DNA of 64,000 nt from Metabacillus schmidteae (GCF_903166545.1 NZ_CAESCH010000002.1:62001-126000); one strand, 5' to 3'; shown: positions 9,967-18,874, numbered from the stretch's first letter. Program-made: numbers and translations. The notes: a model not told the origin generated them from the sequence alone.

Positions 9967-10947
9967 ATGGAATTAGTAAGTATAATTGTACCTATTTATA
10001 ATAGTGAGCGATTTATAGATAAAACTATTACTAGTATAGTGAATCAGACTTATAAAAATATTGAAATAATATTATTAGATGACGGATCTACTGATAATTC
10101 ATTAAATATAATGAAAAAATATGAAAAACAAGATGGTAGAATAAAGGTTTTCTCACATAAAAATCAAGGACAAAGTTTCACTAGAAATAAAGGTATTGAA
10201 ATAAGCTCGGGTGAATTTTTAGTATTTGTTGATTCTGATGATTGGTTAGATAAGCATTTCGTTGAAAAGATGTATACAGAGATTTCGAAAACTAATTCAG
10301 AAATTATAGTTTGTGACTACTATATCCATTATTCAAATAAACTGAAGGAGATGGCTTATAACTATTCCAAAGACATTGTTGGTGAAGAAGCTTTTGAGTT
10401 GATGTTAAATGGGAATATCTCACATACTTGCTGGGGAAAAATATTCAAATCTACTCTAATTAAGAACAGTAATGTTTTATTTCCTGTAGGAAAAACAAAT
10501 GAAGACTTATACACCGTTTCTGTTTGGTTTTTAAGGGCAAGTAAGGTAGGTTTTTTAAATGAATTTTTGATTACACAAAGACATAGGGAAGGATCCATTA
10601 CAAATTCATTCACTAATAGTTTTATCGACTTGCTTTATATATTGAATTTATTAAGAGATTATTTGGTTGAAAATAACTTATTTAATAGGTTTGAAAAACA
10701 GTATAAACGTAAATACCAAAAAATGGTGGTTTATTTATTAAATTACGGTGTAAGAATGAAAAGATTTGACTTTACAAAGAAAGTATTAAAGGAGTCTAAA
10801 ATACCTATAAAAGACTTCGATTTAAATTTATTGAATAGAAGAGAAAAAATTGCAGTTACGCTAACCAAAATAAATATAAAATTATATTTTATATTTACAA
10901 GATTTTATTATATGTATTATGCAAAGAATATATTCATTAAAAAATAA
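9967..10947 (+). CDS. Glycosyltransferase family 2 protein
   Basis: 326-residue GT-A transferase. SIIVPIYNSERFIDKTITSI and LDDGSTDNS bind the nucleotide, FVDSDDW (about 89-95) is the metal-binding DxD region, and GKTNEDLYT lies in the catalytic acceptor loop. The C-terminus is basic and aromatic and probably touches the membrane. It begins 18 bases after the preceding gene with GGGCAGG as ribosome site. Resembles EpsJ-type enzymes of Bacillus, but the acceptor cannot be assigned. Confidence 0.87.
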   Translation: MELVSIIVPIYNSERFIDKTITSIVNQTYKNIEIILLDDGSTDNSLNIMKKYEKQDGRIKVFSHKNQGQSFTRNKGIEISSGEFLVFVDSDDWLDKHFVEKMYTEISKTNSEIIVCDYYIHYSNKLKEMAYNYSKDIVGEEAFELMLNGNISHTCWGKIFKSTLIKNSNVLFPVGKTNEDLYTVSVWFLRASKVGFLNEFLITQRHREGSITNSFTNSFIDLLYILNLLRDYLVENNLFNRFEKQYKRKYQKMVVYLLNYGVRMKRFDFTKKVLKESKIPIKDFDLNLLNRREKIAVTLTKINIKLYFIFTRFYYMYYAKNIFIKK

Positions 10948-11114
10948 AAATTTCTTTGAAAAACCTTGGAGATTATAGAAAATCAAATCAATAAATAGAT
11001 CGATATTTTACAATTAAATTGTACTAATATCCCTTTATCTTAGAATCAAAATATTTAACTAGTTTTTTTAATCTAAATTTCCATTAAGATTTTTTTAGAA
11101 GTTGGTGTACAAAA

Positions 11115-12425
11115 ATGACTCATATAGCCATTCATATTTTAATTATTATAATAGGTATTCAATTAGTATTATATGATACAAAACGTAATAAACAAAAAAA
11201 AATTAGATTCTTTACAGCGGTAAATTTAGTGTTTATTTTTGTTTATGGAATAATTCCTTTGGTATTATACTATAATAAATTTTTTGTGGGCAAAACTGAT
11301 GCCTACATTGTTTATACAGTGGACTATTTTAACGAGCCCTATTTATATGCTAGCTTTTTAATATTAATTGGGTATATATCTTTTGTAATTGGGTATTTTC
11401 ATTCAAAACCTTATTTAAAGTCACGTCATACTTTTAATATCTCTCATGGAAATTTAAGATATATTGGAATATTTTTATTGATAATTTCTTGTGCCAGTGT
11501 ATTTCTAGTTGCTTCTGGTTTAGGTGGAGTTTTTAACTCGTTGAGCTATATTCAAGCTATAAGATCTGGTGGCGGGGAAGTTAGTATTTCTAGTATTGGA
11601 TTTATGTTATTACCAATAGGAGTTCCACCGTTTTTAATATTTCTATCGTTTGTGCTGAAGGAAAAGAAAATATATTCTCTAAATTTCCTTTTTATGCTTT
11701 TAAGTTTGTTTAATTCAATATACTATGTGTTGATATTTGGAGGTAGATTGCCGCTAGCTCTTTTCCTGCTTATATTAGTATTTTATTATCTAGATAAAAA
11801 GAATTCCTTTAAATTAAAAATTTTAGTACCTATTGCACTAATAGGAATCGTAATGCTAGAACAGTTAGAACAGTTTTTTGAATACCTTTCTACTGGGGAA
11901 TATATTCAGGGGAAAGGGGTCATTGATAGTATACCGAGAATAGCTGCTCAGTTTAGCTTCCCATATATAAATACTCTAAAGGTTCATAGCTTCACTTATA
12001 CGGATGGAGAGTTTAGATATTTTATCGACTTTATAAGTTGGTTATATAACCTTATACCAAATATCATTATGGATTTGCTGGGGGGAGAAATAATCACCCC
12101 ATCGTATATAAATAACTCTAATAATTATTTAACTACAGGGATACCAACTGACATAATAGCTTTTGGGTACTATCAGTTTGCAATACCCGGTGTGATTATA
12201 ATTTCAATTCTATTTGGGAAAGTAATTGGTTGGTTTGATAGATATTTTAATAGGACTAATGATAATATATTCCTCACTTTAGTTAAGGTAAGGCTGTTTG
12301 AAATACTAATCTTTTATCCAATGTATGCAGATATTGAAGCTTTTATGAGGAGAAGGGTAGATGCGGTAATTTTAATTATAATTCTGATATTATTTTCACG
12401 TGTAAATAAAAAAAAATCAGGTTGA
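11115..12425 (+). CDS. wzy: Wzy-type oligosaccharide repeat-unit polymerase (O-antigen polymerase-like)
   Basis: 436 residues, almost entirely membrane: about eleven hydrophobic segments, starting THIAIHILIIIIGIQLVLY, with a large loop between the later segments (about 255-320). This topology, the location between glycosyltransferases and the flippase, and the absence of any other polymerase candidate support a Wzy role, joining flipped repeat units on the outer face of the membrane. Sequence identity within this family is always low, so the call rests on topology and context. A 167-base AT-rich gap precedes it. Confidence 0.72.
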   Translation: MTHIAIHILIIIIGIQLVLYDTKRNKQKKIRFFTAVNLVFIFVYGIIPLVLYYNKFFVGKTDAYIVYTVDYFNEPYLYASFLILIGYISFVIGYFHSKPYLKSRHTFNISHGNLRYIGIFLLIISCASVFLVASGLGGVFNSLSYIQAIRSGGGEVSISSIGFMLLPIGVPPFLIFLSFVLKEKKIYSLNFLFMLLSLFNSIYYVLIFGGRLPLALFLLILVFYYLDKKNSFKLKILVPIALIGIVMLEQLEQFFEYLSTGEYIQGKGVIDSIPRIAAQFSFPYINTLKVHSFTYTDGEFRYFIDFISWLYNLIPNIIMDLLGGEIITPSYINNSNNYLTTGIPTDIIAFGYYQFAIPGVIIISILFGKVIGWFDRYFNRTNDNIFLTLVKVRLFEILIFYPMYADIEAFMRRRVDAVILIIILILFSRVNKKKSG

Positions 12426-12455
12426 AATTCCTGAAAGTAAGTTAGGACTGGAAAA

Positions 12456-13715
12456 ATGAAAAAAATCTTAAATAATACATTTTTTAAGTCAATTATAACG
12501 TTAACAACTGGATCTGTGTTAGCCCAATTAATATCATTTGTTGCCGCACCAATTATGACTAGGCTATATAGTACAGATGAAATTGGTTTATATACTCTTA
12601 TATTGACATCAGTAACTATGTTTGGAGGTGTGCTGTGCGGGAGATATGATATTTCTATCGTAACTTCTAAAAAAGAAGACGATGTATTTTCTTTAATAAA
12701 GCTATCGTTTTTTATAAGCGTTATATCAAGTATAGTTATTAGCTTGGGTTTTTTTATTTATTATTACAATGTGGATAATTCTGATGTACCATACTTTTTG
12801 GTCGTTGGATTTATATTTGTACTATTATTTACAACAGGAATTAATAATATATTAATATCATTTAATAACAGAAACAAAGAGTATAAATTAATGACTTCAG
12901 TTCAGGTAGTTAGAACATTTGGTAAAGAATTTTCAATGACATCATTAGGATTATTAAATACGGGCAGTATAGGGCTATTAATCTCTCAAATTATTGGCCA
13001 AATACTCGGTCTAAACAGGCAATCAAAGTCTTTAAAAAAGTATATCACTAAGATCTTGAGTGTGAGTAAGACTAATATGCTCAAAGTAGCAAAATTGTAT
13101 ATTAAACAACCCCTATACTCAGTACCTGCTATTTTTGCTAATAACTTTTCATACTCGTCTATTAACCTATTTGTAGGATACTTATTTGGATTAACGACAT
13201 TAGGTTATTATGCTATTTCATTTAAAATTTTAGGCTTACCGCTTGGCGTTATTAGTAATAATGTATCAAAAGTTTTTTTAGAAAAAGCATCAAGAGAATA
13301 TGATGCAACAAACCAATATAAAAGTACATTTTTAAAAACTAGCTTCTTTTTATTATTAATTGCAATACCAATGGTAATATGTATGATTATTTTGGCTCCA
13401 CCTGTATTCAGATGGTTATTTGGAGAAGGTTGGGAAGTTTCGGGACAATATGTAAAAATTTTAGCCCCGATGTTTGGGATAAGATTTATAGTTTCTCCTT
13501 TAACAATAGGAATGATTATATCAAATAAACAAAAGTTCGAACTGTTAATTCAAATTTTATTTATGCTGATTTCTGTAATAGGATTTGTAATCACCTTATT
13601 TGCAAATTTCACAATAGAACAATACTTATTATTTATTAGTATAAGTTTTTCAATAGTATATATATTATACTATTTGTTACTATTAAAGTTTTCAAGAAAT
13701 ACTCTTAATATATAA
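12456..13715 (+). CDS. wzx: Wzx-type polysaccharide flippase (MATE/MOP superfamily)
   Basis: 419 residues with about twelve hydrophobic segments and the typical N-terminal pattern of polysaccharide exporters (TLTTGSVLAQLISFVAAPIMTRLYSTDEIGLYTL, split here as GSVLAQLISFVAAPIMTRLY). It should translocate undecaprenyl-linked repeat units to the outer leaflet, working with the Wzy-type protein encoded 30 bases upstream. After the stop there is a 163-base spacer containing an ATTAGGAG…CTCCTAAT inverted repeat (about 13799-13834), before the precursor genes. Confidence 0.83.
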   Translation: MKKILNNTFFKSIITLTTGSVLAQLISFVAAPIMTRLYSTDEIGLYTLILTSVTMFGGVLCGRYDISIVTSKKEDDVFSLIKLSFFISVISSIVISLGFFIYYYNVDNSDVPYFLVVGFIFVLLFTTGINNILISFNNRNKEYKLMTSVQVVRTFGKEFSMTSLGLLNTGSIGLLISQIIGQILGLNRQSKSLKKYITKILSVSKTNMLKVAKLYIKQPLYSVPAIFANNFSYSSINLFVGYLFGLTTLGYYAISFKILGLPLGVISNNVSKVFLEKASREYDATNQYKSTFLKTSFFLLLIAIPMVICMIILAPPVFRWLFGEGWEVSGQYVKILAPMFGIRFIVSPLTIGMIISNKQKFELLIQILFMLISVIGFVITLFANFTIEQYLLFISISFSIVYILYYLLLLKFSRNTLNI

Positions 13716-13878
13716 ATTAGAGGAAACTAACTCTAAAAGATGTGTAGTGTTAATTGACTTCAAACTTAGTTCTGGCATACATTAAAAGTTAAAATTTTAT
13801 TAGGAGCCACTGTAATTTAGAAAAACCTCCTAATATTCTATAAAGAAATACATTAACAGATAGGTTGGTAGATAAAAT

Positions 13879-14970
13879 ATGAAAAAAATAATGGTAGTCT
13901 TCGGTACACGGCCAGAAGCTATTAAAATGTGTCCCTTAGTGAAGGAATTAAAAACACGTGATAAATTGGATACGGTTGTTTGTGTTACAGGTCAGCATAG
14001 AGAAATGCTAGATCAAGTATTGGACGCGTTTAATGTTATTCCAGATTTTGATTTATCTATTATGAAGACAAAACAGACATTATTCGATGTGACAATAAAT
14101 ATTCTAGAAAAAATGAAAGCTATTTTGGAACAAGTAAGGCCAGATGTAGTCTTAGTTCATGGTGATACCTCAACGACATTTGTAACGTCTTTAGCATGTT
14201 TTTATTTGCAAATTCCAGTTGGTCATGTGGAAGCCGGACTTAGAACATATAATATTTATTCTCCATATCCAGAGGAATTCAATCGGCAAGCTGTAGGAAT
14301 TGTTGCCAAGTATAACTTTGCTCCAACAGATATGTCTAAAGAAAATCTACTTAAAGAGGGTAAAGATTCTGCTACTATACATGTAACTGGTAATACGGCA
14401 ATAGATGCACTTAAAACAACTGTTAGAGATGATTATGCCCATGAGCAGTTAGAGTGGGCATCAGATAGCAGACTTATTATGATAACGGCTCATCGAAGAG
14501 AAAATCTTGGTGTACCAATGAGAAATATGTTTAAAGCCATTAAAAGGATTGTTGATGAACATCCGGATATTAAGGCAATTTATCCAATTCATATGAATCC
14601 GGTAGTGAGGGAAGCTGCTAATGAAATACTAGGAAATAACGATAGGGTAAGAATCATTGAACCATTAGAAGTTTTGGATTTTCATAATTTCCTATCAAGA
14701 TCATATTTAATATTAACTGATAGTGGTGGCATTCAAGAGGAGGCTCCAAGTTTAGGGAAGCCAGTGTTAGTTATGCGTGATACAACTGAACGCCCAGAGG
14801 GTATAGCTGCTGGAACATTAAAGCTGGTTGGTACAGATGAAGAGAACATATATAAGACCTTTAAATTACTTCTAGAAGATAAAACAGAGTATGAAAATAT
14901 GAGTCAAGCAAGCAATCCATATGGTGATGGATTCGCAAGTAAGAGAATTGCTGATGTTTTAGAAGTTTAG
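13879..14970 (+). CDS. mnaA: UDP-N-acetylglucosamine 2-epimerase (non-hydrolysing)
   Basis: Interconverts UDP-GlcNAc and UDP-ManNAc. 363 residues with the complete family signature: GTRPEAIKM (8-16), VTGQHREMLDQ, HGDTSTTF, GHVEAGLRT, TAHRRENLG, and the C-terminal DSGGIQEEAPSLGKPVLVMR-DTTERPE region. Together with the dehydrogenase at 6.5 kb it completes a path to UDP-ManNAcA; its product may also feed teichoic acid linkage units. It is 16 bases upstream of galE on the same strand. Confidence 0.92.
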   Translation: MKKIMVVFGTRPEAIKMCPLVKELKTRDKLDTVVCVTGQHREMLDQVLDAFNVIPDFDLSIMKTKQTLFDVTINILEKMKAILEQVRPDVVLVHGDTSTTFVTSLACFYLQIPVGHVEAGLRTYNIYSPYPEEFNRQAVGIVAKYNFAPTDMSKENLLKEGKDSATIHVTGNTAIDALKTTVRDDYAHEQLEWASDSRLIMITAHRRENLGVPMRNMFKAIKRIVDEHPDIKAIYPIHMNPVVREAANEILGNNDRVRIIEPLEVLDFHNFLSRSYLILTDSGGIQEEAPSLGKPVLVMRDTTERPEGIAAGTLKLVGTDEENIYKTFKLLLEDKTEYENMSQASNPYGDGFASKRIADVLEV

Positions 14971-14985
14971 GAGGCAAATTAGGTA

Positions 14986-15975
14986 ATGTCTATATTAGTA
15001 ACCGGAGGAGCAGGATATATTGGCTCCCACACAGTAAGATATTTTTTAGAACATAATGAAGAGGTTGTTGTTGTTGATAATTTACAAAGTGGTCATAGAA
15101 AAGCAATTGAAGTAGGCCATTACTATCAAATTGACCTCAGAGATAAAAAGGCTTTAGATAATGTCTTTAAGACTCATAATATCGAAGCCGTAATTCACTT
15201 TGCTGCTAATTCCTTAGTTGGAGAAAGTATGGAAAAGCCATTTGAATATTACCATAACAATGTTTATGGAATGATGTGTCTTTTAGATGTTATGAAAGAA
15301 AATAATGTTACAAAGATTGTATTTTCTTCAACTGCAGCTACTTATGGTGAACCTAAGAACATACCAATCCTTGAAGAAAATGAAACCAATCCTACGAACA
15401 CTTATGGTGAGACAAAATTAGCAATGGAAAAGATGATGAAGTGGTTTGATCAAGGTTACGGAATTAAATATGTATCTTTAAGATATTTTAACGCTGCAGG
15501 AGCACATGAAAGCGGAAATATTGGAGAAGATCATGATCCAGAAACACATCTTATTCCTTTGATTTTACAAGTACCACTTGGTCAGAGGGATAGGATTTAT
15601 ATGTTCGGAGATGATTATCCTACAAAGGATGGTACATGTATTAGGGATTATATTCATGTAATGGACTTGGCTTCTGCTCACTATTTAGCTTTAGAATACT
15701 TAAGAAAAGATAGCCCAAGTGAAATTTTTAATCTTGGTAATGGTAGTGGATACTCAGTTAAAGAAGTAGTTAAAGTAGCAAGAAAGGTGACTAACCATTC
15801 GATTCCTGCAGAAGTGAAGGAGAGAAGAGCAGGCGATCCAGCTGTTCTAATTGCTTCATCGGAAAAAGCAAAAAAGATTTTAGGGTGGAAACCAAAATTT
15901 GACTCATTAGAAAAAATTATTAGTGATGCATGGAATTGGCATAAAGGTCATCCAAACGGTTATTTAATCAAATAA
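14986..15975 (+). CDS. galE: UDP-glucose/UDP-hexosamine 4-epimerase
   Basis: Short-chain dehydrogenase-type epimerase of 329 residues. NAD binding motif GGAGYIGSH (7-15), S115/T116 in FSSTAATYG, and the catalytic Y140-x3-K144 (TYGETK). RYFNAAGAH and GTCIRDYIHVMDLA are classic GalE features. It supplies UDP-Gal and/or UDP-GalNAc for the polymer. It is the last gene of the cluster and is followed 22 bases later by a strong intrinsic terminator. Confidence 0.92.
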   Translation: MSILVTGGAGYIGSHTVRYFLEHNEEVVVVDNLQSGHRKAIEVGHYYQIDLRDKKALDNVFKTHNIEAVIHFAANSLVGESMEKPFEYYHNNVYGMMCLLDVMKENNVTKIVFSSTAATYGEPKNIPILEENETNPTNTYGETKLAMEKMMKWFDQGYGIKYVSLRYFNAAGAHESGNIGEDHDPETHLIPLILQVPLGQRDRIYMFGDDYPTKDGTCIRDYIHVMDLASAHYLALEYLRKDSPSEIFNLGNGSGYSVKEVVKVARKVTNHSIPAEVKERRAGDPAVLIASSEKAKKILGWKPKFDSLEKIISDAWNWHKGHPNGYLIK

Positions 15976-15997
15976 ATATTTAAGAGGATAAAACTTA

Positions 15998-16030
15998 CCC
16001 GCTGAGCCTATTGGCTTGGCGGGCTTATTT
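15998..16030 (+). terminator. Intrinsic terminator closing the polysaccharide cluster
   Basis: CCCGCTGAGCC-TATT-GGCTTGGCGGG forms an 11-bp stem (with one G-U pair) followed by CTTATTT. Confidence 0.88.
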
Positions 16031-16068
16031 GTGTTTGATTTTTATTATCTCTCTGAAGTTTTTCATCG

Positions 16069-16788
16069 CTATTCTACTTTATATTTACTCAACATTTCTT
16101 CTTTTGAAATTTTACCCCAATCTAAATCTATCAACATAATATATATATTAGCACGAAGTGATATAGGTGCTCTTTTTAAAAACATCTCGTATGCTTTTTT
16201 ATCATTGACTACGATGGTAAATTTATCTGTTTCTTCTAATTCAAAAGTCGCAATCCGCCCATACAGGTGAATTATGCTCATAATTGGAAAATGACCACGT
16301 TCGGGATTTACAGGCATAAATGTCAAATACCATCTTTGATAACCTTCATTATCTATATTAAGTTTCATGTCAGGAAATCTTAATCTTTCCTCTGTTTTTT
16401 CTACACTCCATTTAAAAGAGCTTTCATATAAATCAGCTAAGATAACTTGTTTGAATTTCCTTGCTAGTTCTTCACGCTCCATTCTTAAATTCCTAGGCGA
16501 CTCTCTATCCACAAAAGTATCTTTTCTATTATTATAATTCTCTTTTTTTGCAATATGCCCTGCTGCAACCATCAAATCTTGATAAGTCACTTCGTTGTGT
16601 GCTTTTGCCGAAAATTTTGATATCGTTTCCGGAGTAGGAGGTGAAGCAATCATTTGTCTAAGAAACCTAGAAATGTGAGCGGCACTTACACCTGTTTCAT
16701 TAGCGAAATTATTTATGGATCTATCACCTTTCGCCCGATCAAGTAGCACGGCAAACTCCTCTTTATTGAATTGTTCCTCATTATTCAT
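16069..16788 (-). CDS. XRE-type helix-turn-helix regulator
   Basis: 239-residue DNA-binding protein. The N-terminal third carries a helix-turn-helix (about residues 22-50: DRSINNFANETGVSAAHISRF). The rest (about 95-239) is an uncharacterised domain that could sense or bind a partner. The start is set at the ATG of MNNEEQ because GAGGTGG lies six bases before it and an earlier in-frame ATG sits inside that ribosome site. It is transcribed away from the phage-like zinc-finger genes and probably controls its own promoter region through the dyads at 16832-16879. Family assignment is sound; target unknown. Confidence 0.78.
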   Translation of the reverse strand: MNNEEQFNKEEFAVLLDRAKGDRSINNFANETGVSAAHISRFLRQMIASPPTPETISKFSAKAHNEVTYQDLMVAAGHIAKKENYNNRKDTFVDRESPRNLRMEREELARKFKQVILADLYESSFKWSVEKTEERLRFPDMKLNIDNEGYQRWYLTFMPVNPERGHFPIMSIIHLYGRIATFELEETDKFTIVVNDKKAYEMFLKRAPISLRANIYIMLIDLDWGKISKEEMLSKYKVE

Positions 16789-16831
16789 TATAATCCACCT
16801 CATCCTATCTTATAGTCTTATTATATTTTAA

Positions 16832-16879
16832 GTGTTGATTGTAGTCAATGGTACACTAAAAACAAATCAATATATTTGT
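16832..16879. promoter_or_regulatory. Candidate operator dyads between the XRE gene and the phage-like operon
   Basis: Two dyads lie 44-91 bases upstream of the XRE start: GTGT-TG-ATTG-TAGT-CAAT-GGT-ACAC (16832-16856) and ACAAAT-CAATAT-ATTTGT (16862-16879). Their position in the divergent region suggests autoregulation by the adjacent repressor-like protein. Inference from symmetry and position only. Confidence 0.4.
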
Positions 16880-17064
16880 TGTGTTAATTATACTGCCGTG
16901 CTATAATAATTTCAAAATTGGTTGTTGGAATAATCATTTGGTGCATTGTTTATTTTGCTCGCATATTTTTTTGTCACGTTTGTTGACTGCAAACAATACA
17001 TAAAATGAAGTTTTAACAATACAAAATTTAATTCATTACATGATGTTTAAAGGGGATGGAATCA

Positions 17065-17217
17065 ATGACCAAAGTAGTAAAATGTCCAGTGTGCACAAAA
17101 AGATTAATGGATATGCTTTCAGCAAAGGAAGCTGAAGTGCAAATAAAATGTCCAAAGTGCAAAAAGGTGATTAATGTATCATTTTTAAATAATCAGGCTC
17201 ATGGAGAAGCAGTGTAA
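17065..17217 (+). CDS. Small Com-like zinc-finger protein (phage type)
   Basis: 50 residues with two CxxC pairs (CPVC near residue 7 and CPKC near 32), matching the layout of phage Com translational regulators that bind zinc and mRNA. ATG 17065 has an AGGGGATGG ribosome site. A second, longer relative follows at 17360. The role in this remnant is unknown; in phage Mu, Com activates translation of the mom DNA-modification gene, but no mom-like gene is visible here. Confidence 0.6.
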   Translation: MTKVVKCPVCTKRLMDMLSAKEAEVQIKCPKCKKVINVSFLNNQAHGEAV

Positions 17218-17359
17218 TCATCTACTCAGTATCTGCGAATTTGTTACTATTTGACAAATGTTTATTATTCTCACTGTACAGAACATACGTTCCTGTGTAA
17301 AATATAATTAAGGAATACTTTTCATTAAAATGGCTTCAGCATAGTTGGGAGGAAAACAA

Positions 17360-17566
17360 ATGATAAAAGAAGCTAACATTACGCGAGTAAAATGTCCTGC
17401 CTGTGGTTACAGGTTGTTTGATAAGGGGGATCAAGCATGTGGTCCCGTGCAAACGAAATGTGGAAGATGTAAGCAGGTTTGGGAAGTTGAACTTGCGACA
17501 GATAAATTCAAACAGGTAAGTGGAAAACCTAAAGCGAGACGAAAAGGAGATAGTGCCTCACCATGA
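17360..17566 (+). CDS. Com-like zinc-finger protein
   Basis: 68 residues: CPACGYRL (near residues 12-19) and CGRCKQVWEVE (near 34-44) form a four-cysteine zinc ribbon, followed by a basic tail KPKARRKGD. The start is ATG 17360, preceded by GGGAGG; an upstream TTG overlaps that site. Phage Com-like proteins have this architecture. It is the second of two such genes, followed by a terminator-like stem. Confidence 0.62.
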   Translation: MIKEANITRVKCPACGYRLFDKGDQACGPVQTKCGRCKQVWEVELATDKFKQVSGKPKARRKGDSASP

Positions 17567-17587
17567 GTTGCAAATCAAATCTACCTT

Positions 17588-17640
17588 AAGGTCCGGATAA
17601 ATCAGTAGATGCATAACTGAGAAATCTGGGCCTTTTTTAT
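17588..17640 (+). terminator. Probable intrinsic terminator after the Com-like gene
   Basis: AAGGTCCGGAT and ATCTGGGCCTT can pair (with G-U pairs) around a 30-base loop that has further pairing (TCAGTAG…AACTGA), followed by TTTTTAT. Confidence 0.6.
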
Positions 17641-17651
17641 TTATATAAAAA

Positions 17652-17868
17652 GTTCATATCACGATGATACCGAGCGAGGAATCGACTGCATTACCCAGGC
17701 CGGATGATCGATATTTTGAGAAAAAATGATCATCTAGCGAGTGAATGCACATTGAATCAAAAATAATCGGTACCGAGCAATGGAGTCGTGGTGTGAACTA
17801 CCTATAAGCCGGACATGGATCGCCCTGCAAATAAAGCAGTTGGGTGTTCTGTGTCCGGCTTATTTTTT
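17652..17868 (+). ncRNA. Candidate structured non-coding RNA upstream of the phage sigma-factor gene
   Basis: No ORF explains this stretch but it has nested pairing. P1: GTTCATATCACGAT (17652-17665) pairs with GTCGTGGTGTGAAC (17785-17798) over 14 positions including G-U pairs. P2: TGCATT (17687-17692) with AATGCA (17744-17749). P3: GATGATC (17703-17709) with GATCATC (17728-17734). TACCGAGC is repeated at 17668-17675 and 17771-17778, just inside P1. A terminator stem follows (AAGCCGGACA 17806-17815 with TGTCCGGCTT 17852-17861, then T7). This could be a phage-encoded RNA or a regulatory leader of the next gene. Confidence 0.5.
17806..17868 (+). terminator. Intrinsic terminator at the end of the candidate RNA
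   Basis: Ten-base perfect stem AAGCCGGACA / TGTCCGGCTT enclosing a 36-base loop that itself contains CTGC…GCAG, followed by ATTTTTTTG. It lies about 50 bases before the sigma-like gene, so it could also act as an attenuator. Confidence 0.7.
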
Positions 17869-17918
17869 TGTCTCTTTTTTCCCTACGGCTCCTTGCCGGG
17901 CCATAGGAGGAAAAGAGA

Positions 17919-18356
17919 ATGAGTGAGTTTGTTATCAAAATCGGCAAGGAGAAAGTCAGTGTTAGCAAAGAGATTTACAAAGAGTATTACAAAATGAAAA
18001 GAAGAGAGCGGTACCTGGAACAGGATATCAAGGTTGGACGGATAGCTGTTGATTTTGAAACAGAAACGGTTGATTTTGTCCCGAGCAAAGAGGATTCAAT
18101 CAATCGTTTGATTGAACTAGGTGCTGATTTTGAAGATGACCAAGTGATAGAAGATATTCTTTGCGATAAAGCCACTCTATTAATCTTGCAGGAAGCGATG
18201 GCTGAACTGAATGAAAAGGAACAAGAGCTCATACAGGCTCTTTATTATAAAGATCTAACAGTAAGAGAGGTAGCAAAGGTAGAAAACATCTCTCATGTAG
18301 CTGTTGTTAAACGACACAAAAAGGTGTTGGACAAGCTTAAAAAATATTTTTTGTAA
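17919..18356 (+). CDS. Phage-type sigma-70-like factor / positive control protein (region 4 HTH)
   Basis: 145 residues. The C-terminal part (about 92-145, LNEKEQELIQALYYKDLTVREVAK…VVKRHKKVLDKLKKYF) is a sigma region 4-type helix-turn-helix; no region 2 is evident, so it is more likely an accessory transcription activator than a full sigma factor. Such proteins recur in Bacillus prophages beside small Com-like and Rrp5-like genes. ATG 17919 follows AGGAGGAAAAGAGA. It begins a run of three tightly spaced genes. Confidence 0.7.
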   Translation: MSEFVIKIGKEKVSVSKEIYKEYYKMKRRERYLEQDIKVGRIAVDFETETVDFVPSKEDSINRLIELGADFEDDQVIEDILCDKATLLILQEAMAELNEKEQELIQALYYKDLTVREVAKVENISHVAVVKRHKKVLDKLKKYFL

Positions 18357-18431
18357 TTTTGGTTACCAAACCATCCTTCCCATTGGCTAATAAGTGAAGG
18401 GCCATATCTAAAGAAAAGGAGGTGACCTGTG

Positions 18432-18608
18432 ATGACAACACAAGTAAAGCAAAAGGGTGTCAATAAAGATATGCAGGAAGAGATGGTTGGTGTTCTTACG
18501 GCTATCAGTATTGTTTCTAAAAGACTAGCTAATCGGCTGAGCCAACTTGATGAACAAAATGAAAAGAAAGGAGAAATGGCAAATGAGCAAAACAAAACTC
18601 GCTCTTGA
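18432..18608 (+). CDS. Small hypothetical phage protein
   Basis: 58 residues starting at ATG 18432 with an unusually complete ribosome site (AAAGGAGGTGA). Helical and charged (QEEMVGVLTAISIVSKRLANRLSQLDEQ). It overlaps the next gene, whose ATG lies at 18583, so the two are probably co-translated. Prophage accessory genes of this size are common after phage sigma-like factors; function unknown. Confidence 0.6.
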   Translation: MTTQVKQKGVNKDMQEEMVGVLTAISIVSKRLANRLSQLDEQNEKKGEMANEQNKTRS

Positions 18609-18735
18609 TGTAGTGACCGACTTACGAAATTTAGCAGGAAGTATTGAAACCTTGGTGTTTGCATTAAAACATGGGGACGGTTCTCGTGTTTCCGAAAACA
18701 GGGGAAGAGCGAAATCGCTCTGCGGTGGCTGTTAA
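18583..18735 (+). pseudogene. Prophage Rrp5-like small protein, C-terminus replaced by a REP element
   Basis: The first 28 residues (MSKTKLALDVVTDLRNLAGS-IETLVFAL) match the start of small prophage proteins often annotated as 'rRNA biogenesis protein rrp5'. From 18666 the frame runs into the AAACATGGGGACGGTTC repeat and reads KHGDGSRVSENRGRAKSLCGGC, so the natural C-terminus has been lost. Ribosome site AAAGGAG precedes ATG 18583. I call it a truncated gene rather than a functional variant. Confidence 0.55.
18666..18693 (+). repeat. REP-like element, type A
   Basis: AAAACATGGGGACGGTTC followed by TCGTGTTTCC; one of about 13 copies of this family in the window. It overlaps the coding end of the Rrp5-like gene. 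Confidence 0.75.
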
Positions 18736-18874
18736 AGAGCCTAATATATAAAAATAGTAGAAAAACAAAAAAGTATGCCTTTTTTTGGTATTGTTTAATC
18801 GCTAAACCAAACAAACCAAGAAAGGACATACTTTTCTTATGCCAATTATAACGCAACTTAATACTGTTTTTTAA
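18702..18874 (+). mobile_element. IS-end remnant (IS1182-like left end with first codons of a transposase)
   Basis: The block contains an inverted pair AAAAAGTATGCC…GGACATACTTTT around a TGGTATTGTTTAATCG segment, followed by ATG 18839 and a short frame MPIITQLNTVF. The intact IS1182 element at 55.9 kb has the same arrangement (AAGAAAACC…GGTTTTCTT then the transposase ATG), so this is read as the start of a related, deleted element. A near-identical copy lies in inverse orientation at 26405-26565. Confidence 0.6.
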
